This document shows, in pieces, positions 52,938 through 61,970 of a stretch of 64,000 nt of DNA. The notes beneath the pieces were generated by a model. That model was not told the origin of the DNA and made no database searches. It saw only the letters and a list, made by a program, of their open reading frames with translations. The first letter of the stretch is position 1. The number at the start of each line of letters is the position of its first letter. This stretch comes from Candidatus Scalindua sp. SCAELEC01 (GTDB lineage: Bacteria > Planctomycetota > Brocadiia > Brocadiales > Scalinduaceae). The stretch spans positions 62,001 through 126,000 of the forward strand of contig SHMT01000010.1 in the NCBI GenBank assembly GCA_004282745.1, given 5' to 3'. The position numbers and the translations under genes were made by a program.

Positions 52938-53102
52938 TATACTAAAACCGATTTGATTTTCGGTTTTAATGGAAACCAAATCTTGATTGCCTGCCCGACA
53001 TGTCGTTCAGGCGGGCAGTTATCCCCGGACAAAAGACGCCGAGGACTTTACTCGCTCCTTTTTTTCTCGGATATTATCCGAAAACATGATGAGTTGAGTA
53101 TA
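52938..53102 (+). repeat. Family B repeat, copy B4 (long form, upstream of sucC)
   Basis: It starts TATACTAAAACCGATTTGA and ends AAAACATGATGAGTTGAGTATA (in parts). It contains the nested palindrome CCTGCCCGACATGTCGTTCA then GGCGGGC, as in B1, and the hairpin CTCGGATATTATCCGA. It is in the opposite orientation to B1. It lies where the promoter of the suc-kor operon would be expected. Confidence 0.75.
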
Positions 53103-53293
53103 ATTCAAAAAAAGTGGTGTATAAATGAAAATAAACTTTAGCAATTCTACTTGTCCAGGAGATACGTGTCAAGGGGAAATGAAGTCTCTCTCCGCAATGT
53201 AATATACCATAAAATGATAAATTATAAAATAGTCTTGACTACAACCAAATTTATAATAGACTGGACTTGTACCCATTTTACATCCATTTATTT

Positions 53294-53752
53294 ATGAAAA
53301 AAGATAAATTTAATTGTTGCCACTTTCACGTAGAAATTCCAGAATATACGTTTAACTTACAGGCTGTAGAATTCCAAAAAACTAATGAAGAGTTTGCGGT
53401 CTGGTTTTTTGAAGGCATTTTGGAAAATTATCCGAATTACGTAGAATGCCTTATGTACCTTGGAAATGCGTATACAGCTAGGGGTATGTATGAGAAAGGT
53501 TTGCAGGTCGACTTGAAGTTAGTAGAGCTGAGACCCTGTGACCCTATGGTTCACTACAATATCGCCTGCAGTTACTCATTGTTGGGAAAGATAGATCTAG
53601 CGTTTGCCTCCTTAAACAAATCGATCGACTTTGGCTATACAGATTTAAAACACTTTGAAACCGACAGTGATTTAGACCGATTAAGAGGTGAGGAACAGTA
53701 TAAAACGATCATAAATAAATTAAAAGAAGTCGAGCAAAAGCACGTTTCTTAG
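53294..53752 (+). CDS. Small cytoplasmic TPR protein
   Basis: With the ATG at 53294 (MKKDKFNCCHFHVEIP) the protein has ~152 residues. TPR units are FFEGILENYPNYVECLMYLG, AYTARGMYEKGLQVDLKLVE and NIACSYSLLGKIDLAFASLN, followed by the end cap GYTDLKHFETDSDLDRLRG. This last segment (xxDxDLxxLR) is a frequent end of bacterial TPR proteins. There is no signal peptide. Its function is unknown. It stops 3 bp before coaX ends (convergent). Confidence 0.75.
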   Translation: MKKDKFNCCHFHVEIPEYTFNLQAVEFQKTNEEFAVWFFEGILENYPNYVECLMYLGNAYTARGMYEKGLQVDLKLVELRPCDPMVHYNIACSYSLLGKIDLAFASLNKSIDFGYTDLKHFETDSDLDRLRGEEQYKTIINKLKEVEQKHVS

Positions 53753-53755
53753 CGT

Positions 53756-54505
53756 TTACCCAGCAAAATTCTCTTCAAAGGCAATCCGTATCCCTTCCAG
53801 GGTCAAGTGAGGAACAACTCTGTTAATTTGGGGAAGATCTGCTATAAAGGTGTTCGCATCACCGCCGGTAGCCATGATACATTGCACATCGCAGACCTCT
53901 TTCTGTAACTCTTCTAATATATATAGTACTGCACCAACCGTCCCGTTATAAATCCCCGACGAAATTGCAGAATCCGTGTTCTTACCAATCATTTTACTCG
54001 GTTTTCTTATTTCAACTTTCGGCAAGAATGCAGTTCGATTTTTAAGCGCATAAGCCGAGGTCTCAATACCAGGTAGTATTACACCTCCAAGGAACTCACC
54101 ATCTTTCGATACAATATCAATAGTTAAGGCGGTACCAAAATCAACCACTATAGTCGCGGTTTGGGTAAGGCGATATGCTGCAAATGCATTGAGCAATCTA
54201 TCTGTCCCCACTCTTTCAGGTTTTTCAACAAGGATAGGCAACTTCAACTCTATTTCTCTCCCTATCTTTAAAACCTTTTGTGTGTAGCGTTTTTTTAGAT
54301 ACTTACAAAAAGCTACTTCATACTCTGGATTCACAGAAGAGATAACAATTGCCTGAATTTCTTTCACCGTAAAGGTTTCAAGGAGAGGGTTTTCATTCTT
54401 TTGCACCAAGCTCTTCCCGTTAATACAACTATGAGAGAGAAGCTTCTTCCCTTCAAAGCAACCCAAACTAATATTCGTATTACCTATGTCTACTGTTAAT
54501 ATCAC
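53756..54505 (-). CDS. coaX: Type III pantothenate kinase
   Basis: First step of coenzyme A synthesis: pantothenate phosphorylation. The ASKHA-fold markers are LTVDIGNTNISLGCFEG, ERVGTDRLLNAFAAYRL, VVDFGTALTIDIVSKDGEFL with GGVILPGIETSAYALKNRTA, and MATGGDA. At 249 aa it has the usual length. Type III kinases are not feedback-inhibited by CoA. It lies 130 bp after obgE, perhaps co-transcribed. Confidence 0.94.
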   Translation of the reverse strand: MILTVDIGNTNISLGCFEGKKLLSHSCINGKSLVQKNENPLLETFTVKEIQAIVISSVNPEYEVAFCKYLKKRYTQKVLKIGREIELKLPILVEKPERVGTDRLLNAFAAYRLTQTATIVVDFGTALTIDIVSKDGEFLGGVILPGIETSAYALKNRTAFLPKVEIRKPSKMIGKNTDSAISSGIYNGTVGAVLYILEELQKEVCDVQCIMATGGDANTFIADLPQINRVVPHLTLEGIRIAFEENFAG

Positions 54506-54635
54506 GGTACGAAAAAAAACAGAAACAGATACCTAATTTGTTTGTTATTGAGAAATTATTATTTGGTGCTTGTTAGATATGCCTGAAAAACTCTCTTAAT
54601 AAAAATTTTTGTTAAGAGGCAAACGAACTTTCAAA

Positions 54636-55646
54636 TCATTTTTCATCTTTAATTTTTTCAAACACTACCTCTGCCGCTCTTTCGATCAGAATCTTCACAT
54701 TTTTTCCGGTTGCTGCAGAGATGGCATAGACAGGTTGTGACAATTTTCCGCTCAAATCCTTTACAATGTGTGCAAATGAATCATCCTCAAACAAATCAAT
54801 TTTGTTCACCGCAATTATTTCAGGTTTTTCACTCAATCCGTGATGAAATAACTGCAATTCTCTCCTAATGGTGTTGTAGGCATCCAAAGGATCTTGCTTT
54901 GCCGCAATATCTATCAAATGGATAACGACTTTAGTCCTTTCAATATGTCGCAAAAACGTATTACCCAACCCTGAACCACTATGAGCATCCTTTATTATGC
55001 CTGGGATATCTGCAAAAACCAACCTTCTATAATCTTCCAATTCAACAATTCCAAGTTGCGGTTGCAGCGTAGTAAATGGGTAATTGGCAATTTTTGGTCG
55101 TGCGGAAGAGATGCGAGAAAGGAAAGTAGATTTCCCTCCGTTAGGTAAACCGATAATGCCAATATCAGCAATCAATTTCAGTTCAAGCTTAAGCCAGCGT
55201 TCCTGCCCTTTTTTCCCCTTCTCAGCAATTTGTGGTGTCTGGTTTGTCGCGGATTTAAAGTGAACGTTACCTTTGCCTTTTCCTCCCCCCTTGACAATCC
55301 TAACTTTCTCCCCGATTTCATTAAGATCCTTCAGAATGCGGCCTGTCTTGAGATCTTTCACTATCGTACCTCTCGGTACATCTATGACCAAGTCTTGTCC
55401 ATTTTTTCCGTTTCTGTTCCGAATCGACCCGCAAGCTCCATTTTCTGCAATAATCCTCGACCTCGGCGGAATATCCATCAACGTATCAATTTTATCATTA
55501 ACGTAAAAGAAAATAGAGCCCCCTTTCCCGCCATCTCCACCATCAGGTCCTCCACGCGGCACATACTTTTCACGTCGGAAACTTACACTCCCGTCGCCAC
55601 CATCACCAGCTTTTACATAAACTGTTGCTTCATCTACAAGCATCAT
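54636..55646 (-). CDS. obgE: GTPase Obg/CgtA
   Basis: 336 residues: glycine-rich Obg domain (~1-160; GGDGSVSFRREKYVPRGGPD, GGDGGKGGS), then the G domain with GLPNGGKSTFLSRIS, NYPFTTLQPQLG, DIPGIIKDA and NKIDL. The C-terminal OCT domain is absent, which is normal for many phyla. Obg binds the 50S subunit and links ribosome assembly to stress. It follows rplU-rpmA (standard order), separated by a hairpin terminator. Confidence 0.96.
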   Translation of the reverse strand: MMLVDEATVYVKAGDGGDGSVSFRREKYVPRGGPDGGDGGKGGSIFFYVNDKIDTLMDIPPRSRIIAENGACGSIRNRNGKNGQDLVIDVPRGTIVKDLKTGRILKDLNEIGEKVRIVKGGGKGKGNVHFKSATNQTPQIAEKGKKGQERWLKLELKLIADIGIIGLPNGGKSTFLSRISSARPKIANYPFTTLQPQLGIVELEDYRRLVFADIPGIIKDAHSGSGLGNTFLRHIERTKVVIHLIDIAAKQDPLDAYNTIRRELQLFHHGLSEKPEIIAVNKIDLFEDDSFAHIVKDLSGKLSQPVYAISAATGKNVKILIERAAEVVFEKIKDEK

Positions 55647-55655
55647 TCACTACCT

Positions 55656-55686
55656 AAAAAAAAAGGGAGCATGATCTGCTCCCTTT
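55656..55686 (-). terminator. Terminator/attenuator between rpmA and obgE
   Basis: On the minus strand AAAGGGAGCA (55686-55677) pairs with TGCTCCCTTT (55671-55662) across a 5-nt loop, then a run of T (complement of A at 55656-55664). It is a strong terminator 44 bp after rpmA, which may tune obgE expression relative to the ribosomal proteins. Confidence 0.85.
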
Positions 55687-55729
55687 CACGTTCAAAGCGC
55701 TGCTTTCGCTAAAACTTTTGACTTTACTG

Positions 55730-55972
55730 TTATGCCGGATATACGCTAATACGACGCCCGGATTCAAACTTAACCGTACCGTCAATCTTCGTAAACAGGG
55801 TATAATCCCTTCCACATCCAACATTCGTCCCCGGCTTGAACTTTGTGCCACATTGACGAACTAATATTGAACCAGATATTACAGACTCACCACCATACTT
55901 TTTTATACCCCGGAATTGGGGATTACTATCTCTACCATTTCTCGTAGAACTTTGACCTTTCTTATGAGCCAT
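55730..55972 (-). CDS. rpmA: 50S ribosomal protein L27
   Basis: 80 residues starting [20 protein letters not shown], the conserved N-terminal tail that reaches the peptidyl-transferase centre, then [19 protein letters not shown] and [15 protein letters not shown]. There is no N-terminal cleavable extension. It follows rplU by 47 bp, the canonical pair. Confidence 0.97.
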   Translation of the reverse strand: MAHKKGQSSTRNGRDSNPQFRGIKKYGGESVISGSILVRQCGTKFKPGTNVGCGRDYTLFTKIDGTVKFESGRRISVYPA

Positions 55973-56019
55973 TCCTCACCTCCAATTAAAACATTAAATT
56001 ATTTTGCGACAACATCGTA

Positions 56020-56334
56020 TTAAGCAATTATCTCATTAACCTTGACTCTCGTATATCTTTGTCTGTGGCCATTTTTTGTCCTAGAATCTTTTCGCCGACG
56101 AAATTTCATAACTACAAGTTTTTTTCCCTTCACGTGGCCTTGGACCTCAGATATCACTTTTGCGTTTTCTACCGTTGGCTTACCAATGAATGTTTCACCC
56201 TCTTTTGAAATCATCAATACATCGTTAAATTCTAGGATATCGCCTTTCTTGAGATTTCCCTTTAAATCAATCTCTAGACTTTTCCCCGGTTCAACCTTAT
56301 ACTGCTTTCCCTCATTTTTGATAACCGCGTACAT
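56020..56334 (-). CDS. rplU: 50S ribosomal protein L21
   Basis: 104 residues: MYAVIKNEGKQYKVEPGKSL, GKPTVENAKVISEVQGHVKG and the C-terminal KFRRRKDSRTKNGHRQRYTR then V. The ribosome-binding site AAAGGAG is clear. L21 binds 23S rRNA. It begins the rplU-rpmA-(hairpin)-obgE unit, separated from rng by repeat B5. Confidence 0.97.
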   Translation of the reverse strand: MYAVIKNEGKQYKVEPGKSLEIDLKGNLKKGDILEFNDVLMISKEGETFIGKPTVENAKVISEVQGHVKGKKLVVMKFRRRKDSRTKNGHRQRYTRVKVNEIIA

Positions 56335-56477
56335 AACATTTTTCTCCTTTAACCATTTTCCAATCTATAAGTACATACTTACCTTTATCCCTAACAACCT
56401 ACACCTAGCCGTGGACAGTAACATCTTACCTCCATTATCAGCGCAGCACGCATATCCATCTCCAGACCTCACCCAGA

Positions 56478-56589
56478 TATACTAAAATCGATTTGGTTTT
56501 CAGTTTTACCGGAAACCAAATCTTGGTGAAGGTATACTCGCTCAATTTTACTTCGGATTTTATCCGAAAACCATTATGAGATGAGTATA
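56478..56589 (+). repeat. Family B repeat, copy B5
   Basis: It starts TATACTAAAATCGATTTGG and ends AACCATTATGAGATGAGTATAC. It has the TTCGGATTTTATCCGAA hairpin and the internal GTATACTCGCTCAATTTTA spacer. It lies between rng and rplU. Confidence 0.75.
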
Positions 56590-56621
56590 CATCTTATTTC
56601 TTGCCTGCTCAAGAAAGGAAA

Positions 56622-58142
56622 TCACTTCAGCGTAATACGATTCTCATTTTTGTCAAAATAGTGAATTGCAATTTCACCAACTTTACAACTCGTATCACAT
56701 CTGATAATAATATCTTTTGCAAATTTGTCTTCAAGTTCAAAAATTTGCCTCCTTTTTAGATTCAGCAAATATTCTGTCACTTTCACACTAGCCAAAATCT
56801 CTATTTTCTTTACCTGAACATTGTTAACTGCTGATTTTATCTGTCTCATTAAATCAAGACACGTGCTTTCAATTGTCTTCGATTCACCTGTGCCCTCACA
56901 ATACCTGCATCTTTCATAAATTACCGCCTTGAGACTAGGCCTAATCCGCTGGCGCGTCATCTCAATAATCCCAAACCTAGATATTTTGAGGATTTTTGTT
57001 CTCGCCCGATCCCGTTTCAAGGCTACCTCTGCCACTTTTTCTATTGATCTTATATTCCGCTCTTCCTTCATATCTATAAAATCAATAATAATAACCCCCC
57101 CCATATCCCGTAACCTAATTTGACGCGCAATCTCTTTTGCTGCCTTCAGGTTAGTCTTGAATGCCGTTCTTTCCGGATCATTTTCTTCTCTATATTTACC
57201 ACTATTTACATCTATGGCAACTAACGCTTCAGTTTGCTCAATCACAATCGATCCCCCCCGAGGGAGACGAACCTCTTTTTTATGTATCTTTTCTATCTCT
57301 TTTTCAATTTTGTACTTGTGAAAAAGGGGCTCAGGCTCATTGTAAAACCGTAATTTTTTCACGCTCCGAGGCATTATTAATCGTAAAAAATAACGTATCT
57401 TCTTATAAACAGCTTCAGAGTCAATAACTATTTCATCAATGTCTGTGGTAAATATATCTCTAATGGTACGAATAACTAAATCACTCTCCTGATATATAGG
57501 GGATGGAGAGCTGGCCTTTTCAGCTTTGGCGTCTATGACCTTCCACAGTTTCTGAAGATAATTAAGGTCCCGGGAGAGTTCGCGTTTTGTTTGATTTTCC
57601 CCGGCAGTTCTCACAATAAAACCTAAATGGGGAGGTGGTTTTAATTCATCAATTATCTGTTTAAGCCTTTTCCTCTCAGTCTCATCGAGTATTTTTCTCG
57701 ATACCCCAACCCGCTTTACGTCTGGCATCAATACCAAAAACCTTCCTGGTATACTGCTGAATGTCGTTAAGCTGGGTCCTTTGTCACCTATCCCCTCTTT
57801 AATGACCTGAACGAGCACTTCTTGATTAAGCTTTAGTAATGTTTTAATACCCGCCCTATTTTCCTTCGTTTTTGGAACATCCTCTCCATTGGCCGGTTCA
57901 CCATTGTTGGATGGAACTCCAACATCTGAAACATGAAGAAATCCATTCTTTGATAACCCTATATCAACAAATGCCGCCTCAATACTTTGCTCAATATTTA
58001 CTACACGGCCTTTATATATATTCCCGGCAATTTGTTCACGTGAAATCCTTTCGATATAGAGTTCTTCCAGAACTCCGTCTTCTAATATTGCAATCCTACT
58101 CTCCTCTGGCTCAACTACATTTACCAACATTTTCTTTTTCAT
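56622..58142 (-). CDS. rng: Ribonuclease E/G family endoribonuclease
   Basis: 506 residues with S1 domain (~40-130; AGNIYKGRVVNIEQSIEAAF, VDIGLSKNGFLHVSD), the 5'-sensor and RNase H-like region, catalytic Asp residues in LVAIDVNSGKY and GGVIIIDFIDM, and the zinc-link CRYCEGTGESK. The C-terminal scaffold domain of RNase E is missing, so it is RNase G-like. It processes rRNA and mRNA. It lies 27 bp after the DUF2344 gene. Confidence 0.95.
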   Translation of the reverse strand: MKKKMLVNVVEPEESRIAILEDGVLEELYIERISREQIAGNIYKGRVVNIEQSIEAAFVDIGLSKNGFLHVSDVGVPSNNGEPANGEDVPKTKENRAGIKTLLKLNQEVLVQVIKEGIGDKGPSLTTFSSIPGRFLVLMPDVKRVGVSRKILDETERKRLKQIIDELKPPPHLGFIVRTAGENQTKRELSRDLNYLQKLWKVIDAKAEKASSPSPIYQESDLVIRTIRDIFTTDIDEIVIDSEAVYKKIRYFLRLIMPRSVKKLRFYNEPEPLFHKYKIEKEIEKIHKKEVRLPRGGSIVIEQTEALVAIDVNSGKYREENDPERTAFKTNLKAAKEIARQIRLRDMGGVIIIDFIDMKEERNIRSIEKVAEVALKRDRARTKILKISRFGIIEMTRQRIRPSLKAVIYERCRYCEGTGESKTIESTCLDLMRQIKSAVNNVQVKKIEILASVKVTEYLLNLKRRQIFELEDKFAKDIIIRCDTSCKVGEIAIHYFDKNENRITLK

Positions 58143-58169
58143 TATCTTCCTTTTATGTGCATAAACAAG

Positions 58170-58796
58170 TTACTCTTTTGCGGAAGATAGATCCACTCTC
58201 GTTCTCACCATATCGGTCAGATCATAGTCTTTGCCAACTTTAAGTCCCAGGCATGATAATACCTCTTCTGGTCGAGCCATTCCCTTCGGTGTCATCTTCA
58301 AATCCAGAAAGATAGATTCTGAATTAAGGGTCACGTTCACGATCGAAGGTCTTATATCAAACAACAGCTTTTTCCCTTTCCTTTGAGTATTTATCACATC
58401 GCTGGATAGAAATTCTTTAATTTTCTCCGTCTCAGGTACTTTCCCTTTTCCCAATTTTACCAAATATGTTATCTCCGATACAGAAGAACTCTGTTGATTT
58501 GAGACTGACACCACAGAAATAATTTGGATACCCTTCGGGAGTTGATTTTTTAATCTTGATTCAACTTCACCGACCGGCATATATTCAAAGAGAATTATCC
58601 CCAATTTCTCGTCAGTCCCTTCAATACCAACTGGTAAAGCCAGAGGAAAGATAATCTTTGGTCTAGGATTAAAACCTTCAGACATTTTTACTGGAATCTC
58701 TGCCCTGCGTACTGCCCTTTCAAAAAGTTTCATTAAGTTATGATGAGATATGAATCTTAAGCTTCCTTGCTTTTTGAATCTTATTTGAATTCTCAA
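58170..58796 (-). CDS. DUF2344 (TIGR03936-family) protein
   Basis: The 208-residue protein has RIQIRFKKQGSLRFISHHNL, MKLFERAVRRAEIPVKMSEG and FNPRPKIIFPLALPVGIEGT, the DUF2344 signature. In many genomes this domain is fused to or follows a radical SAM protein and precedes rng, suggesting a role in RNA modification or ribosome-associated biology, but no activity is known. The radical SAM partner is absent here. Confidence 0.88.
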   Translation of the reverse strand: MRIQIRFKKQGSLRFISHHNLMKLFERAVRRAEIPVKMSEGFNPRPKIIFPLALPVGIEGTDEKLGIILFEYMPVGEVESRLKNQLPKGIQIISVVSVSNQQSSSVSEITYLVKLGKGKVPETEKIKEFLSSDVINTQRKGKKLLFDIRPSIVNVTLNSESIFLDLKMTPKGMARPEEVLSCLGLKVGKDYDLTDMVRTRVDLSSAKE

Positions 58797-58838
58797 TAGT
58801 AAAACAAAAAATTATTCTTACAAAAAAACGGTAAACTC

Positions 58839-60869
58839 TTAAAATATTTCAGGTATAATTTCCCTTGCGATGTTGCGAAGGTACTTTGTTGTCTTATCAG
58901 CGTCGTCAAAAGAGCAAACGGTATCCGCAATTTCCTTGGCCCTGTCAAAGGTGACAGACCTGATTATCTTTTTGACTTCAGGAATGATCATAGCGGGTGC
59001 AACACTAAATTCTTTCAAACCAAGCCCTAACAGTAATATCGTGTACTCAATTTGACCTCCCATTTCACCACATATCCCAACTCTTATGTTGTGCTCGTCT
59101 GCCACCGTAATGACATGTTTTAATGATCTTATGATTGCAGGATGCGCAGGAGAAAAAAGATGTGCTACCTTTTCGTTATTTCTGTCGATTGCTAATGTGT
59201 ATTGGATTAGGTCGTTTGTACCGAAACTAAAGAAATCCACCTCCTTTGCGAAAACGTCTGCCAACATAACAGCAGAAGGTACCTCAATCATAATTCCAAT
59301 CTCTATTTTTTCATCAAAAGCTATCCCTGCACTCTTTAACTCGTCCATCACTTCTCTTACCACATCTTTTGCTTTCCGTAATTCTTGCAACGTTGAAATC
59401 AAAGGGAACAGAATTTTTACATTTCCAAGAGCCGATGCCCTCAAGATTGCACGCAACTGTAATTTAAAAAGGCTCAGGTGTTCTAAGCAATAGCGAATTG
59501 AGCGGCAGCCGAGGAAAGGGTTCGCCTCAGTGTTCTTATCTGTTGGAGAAATTTTATCGCCACCAAGATCGACCGTCCTAATGATAATGGGTTTCCCCTT
59601 CAACTCCTCAACAGATTTTTTATATGCGGCAAAATGCTCCTCTTCTGTGGGAACACTTTTCGAACCAAGATATAAAAACTCTGTCCGGTATAAGCCTATC
59701 CCCGATGCACCATGTCTCAAACTTGCACTAATCTCACGGGGAAAATCAATGTTTCCCAAAATCCTAATCTCCCTCCCGTCTGGTGTCACGGCAGGGAGAT
59801 CTTTCAGTTCAGTGACAAGCTTCTCCTCAAAAATATGAAACTTCTTTTCAATCGACTCATACTCCTTGAGGGTTTTTTCGTCAGGCCTGATTATCACAAC
59901 TCCCCGGTTGCCATCTAAAACTATCAGATCACCACCAAATACCTCTGCAGTAGCCGTACCCAATCCAACTACCGCTGGGATTCCCAAGGCCCTTGCTACA
60001 ATTGCAGAATGCGATGTGCGTCCGCCCATATCGGTAACAAAGCCCTTAACCTTTGATGTATCCAGAGATGCTGTTTGTGATGGAGTAAGATCATGTGCAA
60101 CAACGATAACTTCCCTGGTCAGATTTTTCAGCTCTTCTCTCTTCTCCCCTAACAAATTCCTCAAAAGCCTTTTTTCAATATCAAAAATATCACTGACTCG
60201 AGCAGAGAGGTATGGATCCTCAATCTCTTTAAATTTCCGAACATACACGCGTAACGACAATGAAACAGAGTACTCAGCACTGAACTTGTTTTTCTCAATC
60301 CTCTCAACAAATTCCTGTCTCAGTTTTTTGTCTTCCAGCATTAATCTATGGGTCGCAAAGATAGTGCCTATCTTAGCGCCTACTCTTCGAGAGATATTAC
60401 CCTCTAGTTCGTTGATTTCATCCATGGCAGACTTTATAGCTTCGGTCAACCTGGCAAGCTCTTCCGGCACCTCATCATCCGTGATCAGGTGACGTGGTAT
60501 CCGAAACCCTTCGCTTTCCAAGAGGAATGCCTCCTTAATGACAACACCCGGGGCAACAGCGATCCCCTTTCTTATTTCCATCATTTCCTCACAAAATCTA
60601 TCGCTGACAAGCCCCTCTAATGCATCCAATGCGTCCTCTTTATCGACGCCATCGGCGCTTACTATCAATTCGGTCCCTTTTTTAGCCCCTAACGTTAAAA
60701 GATCTATAATACTCTTACCGTTTACCTTCTCCTTGTCTTTTACACTCACAAATATTTCGGAGATGAATCTATTAGCTATTTCTGCAAATTGGGTTGCAGG
60801 TCTGGCATGGAGACCATTAATATTGGGGATTTTTATCCTCCGCTCTAGAAGCATTTGATCTTTGGACAA
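58839..60869 (-). CDS. ptsI: HPr-Enzyme I fusion of the phosphotransferase system
   Basis: 676 residues. Residues 1-~95 are a complete HPr: phosphorylated His21 in GLHARPATQF and the regulatory Ser53 in NGKSIIDLLTLGA. Enzyme I follows (from ~101 KGIAVAPGVV), with the phosphohistidine His287 in GGRTSHSAIVARALGIPAVV, and PEP-binding LYRTEFL, GTNDLIQYTLAIDRNN and GICGEMGG. EI takes phosphate from PEP, HPr passes it on. Only PtsN is encoded nearby and no sugar EIIB/C, so a regulatory (PTS-Ntr-like) role is likely. It lies 15 bp after ptsN. Confidence 0.94.
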   Translation of the reverse strand: MSKDQMLLERRIKIPNINGLHARPATQFAEIANRFISEIFVSVKDKEKVNGKSIIDLLTLGAKKGTELIVSADGVDKEDALDALEGLVSDRFCEEMMEIRKGIAVAPGVVIKEAFLLESEGFRIPRHLITDDEVPEELARLTEAIKSAMDEINELEGNISRRVGAKIGTIFATHRLMLEDKKLRQEFVERIEKNKFSAEYSVSLSLRVYVRKFKEIEDPYLSARVSDIFDIEKRLLRNLLGEKREELKNLTREVIVVAHDLTPSQTASLDTSKVKGFVTDMGGRTSHSAIVARALGIPAVVGLGTATAEVFGGDLIVLDGNRGVVIIRPDEKTLKEYESIEKKFHIFEEKLVTELKDLPAVTPDGREIRILGNIDFPREISASLRHGASGIGLYRTEFLYLGSKSVPTEEEHFAAYKKSVEELKGKPIIIRTVDLGGDKISPTDKNTEANPFLGCRSIRYCLEHLSLFKLQLRAILRASALGNVKILFPLISTLQELRKAKDVVREVMDELKSAGIAFDEKIEIGIMIEVPSAVMLADVFAKEVDFFSFGTNDLIQYTLAIDRNNEKVAHLFSPAHPAIIRSLKHVITVADEHNIRVGICGEMGGQIEYTILLLGLGLKEFSVAPAMIIPEVKKIIRSVTFDRAKEIADTVCSFDDADKTTKYLRNIAREIIPEIF

Positions 60870-60884
60870 TCCGTATCTTCCTCT

Positions 60885-61355
60885 CTAAGTTTTTACTTCA
60901 TCAACTTCTTTTAAGATCTCAACAATCTCTACTTTGCCAGAAGCCTCTTTAATAAAATTGCGGAAATCAGGATTTCTAATTGCCATAGAAATCTTTTCCA
61001 ACGCTGAAAGATGTAAATCTGTTGAGTCGTGAGGAGAGATCAACAAAAAAAAGAGATAGACCGGTTCCCCATCCAGTGCGTCAAATTCAACGCCCCTCAG
61101 AGAACGGGCAAATGCACCCGTTATCTTGGTCACACATTTATGCTTTGTATGGGGTACGGCAACACCTTTCCCGATACCCGTGCTCCCCACCTTCTCCCTT
61201 CTTAAAAGGGCATCCATAACGTCGTTGATATCACTCTCATCAATCTTTTTTAAATTGCACAACACCTCAACCATCTCCCGAATAACAGATTCCTTGTCAG
61301 TCGACTTCAAATCTTCTAAGACGGTTTCCTCGTCTATAAAATCAATTAATTTCAT
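60885..61355 (-). CDS. ptsN: PTS EIIA component, PtsN-like (nitrogen/fructose type)
   Basis: 156 residues of the PTS_EIIA_2 family: MKLIDFIDEETVLEDLKSTD, REKVGSTGIGKGVAVPHTKH with phosphorylated His69, and PVYLFFLLISPHDSTDLHLS then ALEKIS. No EIIB or EIIC domain is attached. It receives phosphate from the HPr part of the downstream fusion. In proteobacteria PtsN regulates potassium and nitrogen functions; the targets here are unknown. Confidence 0.9.
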   Translation of the reverse strand: MKLIDFIDEETVLEDLKSTDKESVIREMVEVLCNLKKIDESDINDVMDALLRREKVGSTGIGKGVAVPHTKHKCVTKITGAFARSLRGVEFDALDGEPVYLFFLLISPHDSTDLHLSALEKISMAIRNPDFRNFIKEASGKVEIVEILKEVDEVKT

Positions 61356-61469
61356 ACGTAACCCTTGCGATTAAACATGATAATGACTAAAAATAACAGT
61401 AATATAACACACAGAAGACTTAATAAAGTGGAATGACACAGGTAACTATCTACAGTGCTTATTCTAATA

Positions 61470-61781
61470 CTATGACTCTTCCTCTTTTTTATTTCTATGT
61501 TGTTTCAATTTCTCTCTTAACCGAACAAATTGTTTTTCAAGCTTATCCATTACTAAATCTATGGCAGCATACATGTCAGTATGTGATGCCTCAGCAACAA
61601 GAACAACTCCCTTAACATTACACACTGATTCTACAACATTGTTTAGACCCTCTATTTTTAAGGTAAATTGTACTTTATTAATCTTTTCATGATATTTCGT
61701 AAGCTTTGAAGCCTTTTTATTTACATAGTTTTCAATCGCTTCTGTGATGTCTAAGTGCCTGCCATGTATAATTGTTTCCAA
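61470..61781 (-). CDS. hpf: Ribosome hibernation promoting factor, short form
   Basis: 103 residues of the S30AE family: METIIHGRHLDITEAIENYV, NKVQFTLKIEGLNNVVESVC and DMYAAIDLVMDKLEKQFVRL. It lacks the long C-terminal dimerisation domain, so it is the short HPF/YfiA type. It binds the ribosome decoding centre and inactivates it in stationary phase. It lies upstream of ptsN, the order seen in proteobacterial rpoN-hpf-ptsN clusters; rpoN is not here. Confidence 0.92.
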   Translation of the reverse strand: METIIHGRHLDITEAIENYVNKKASKLTKYHEKINKVQFTLKIEGLNNVVESVCNVKGVVLVAEASHTDMYAAIDLVMDKLEKQFVRLREKLKQHRNKKEEES

Positions 61782-61970
61782 ATTTGTAATCCTTTCTTTT
61801 AGTAAAATCTCTCAAAATGGGTAAATGTTATACATATCAGAAGAAAAACGCGTTTGATGATACTTTTTTTCACTACTTTAGTCAAGCGATTAATAACTTT
61901 TCATTGGCAATCAATTTGAGAGTAAAGTCCTGATAATAGAAAAGTTACTCCATTCTTTACGGATCAGCAC
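61782..61970. other. Short gene-free interval between comF and hpf
   Basis: 189 bp, AT-rich, with no gene; likely carries the hpf promoter on the minus strand, which I cannot pinpoint. Confidence 0.3.

Noticed and set aside
59866-60492. Long plus-strand frame (208 residues) inside the HPr-EI gene, and a similar one in ychF (42327-42896)
   Set aside because: Both are antisense shadows. The sense frames encode complete conserved proteins with catalytic motifs.
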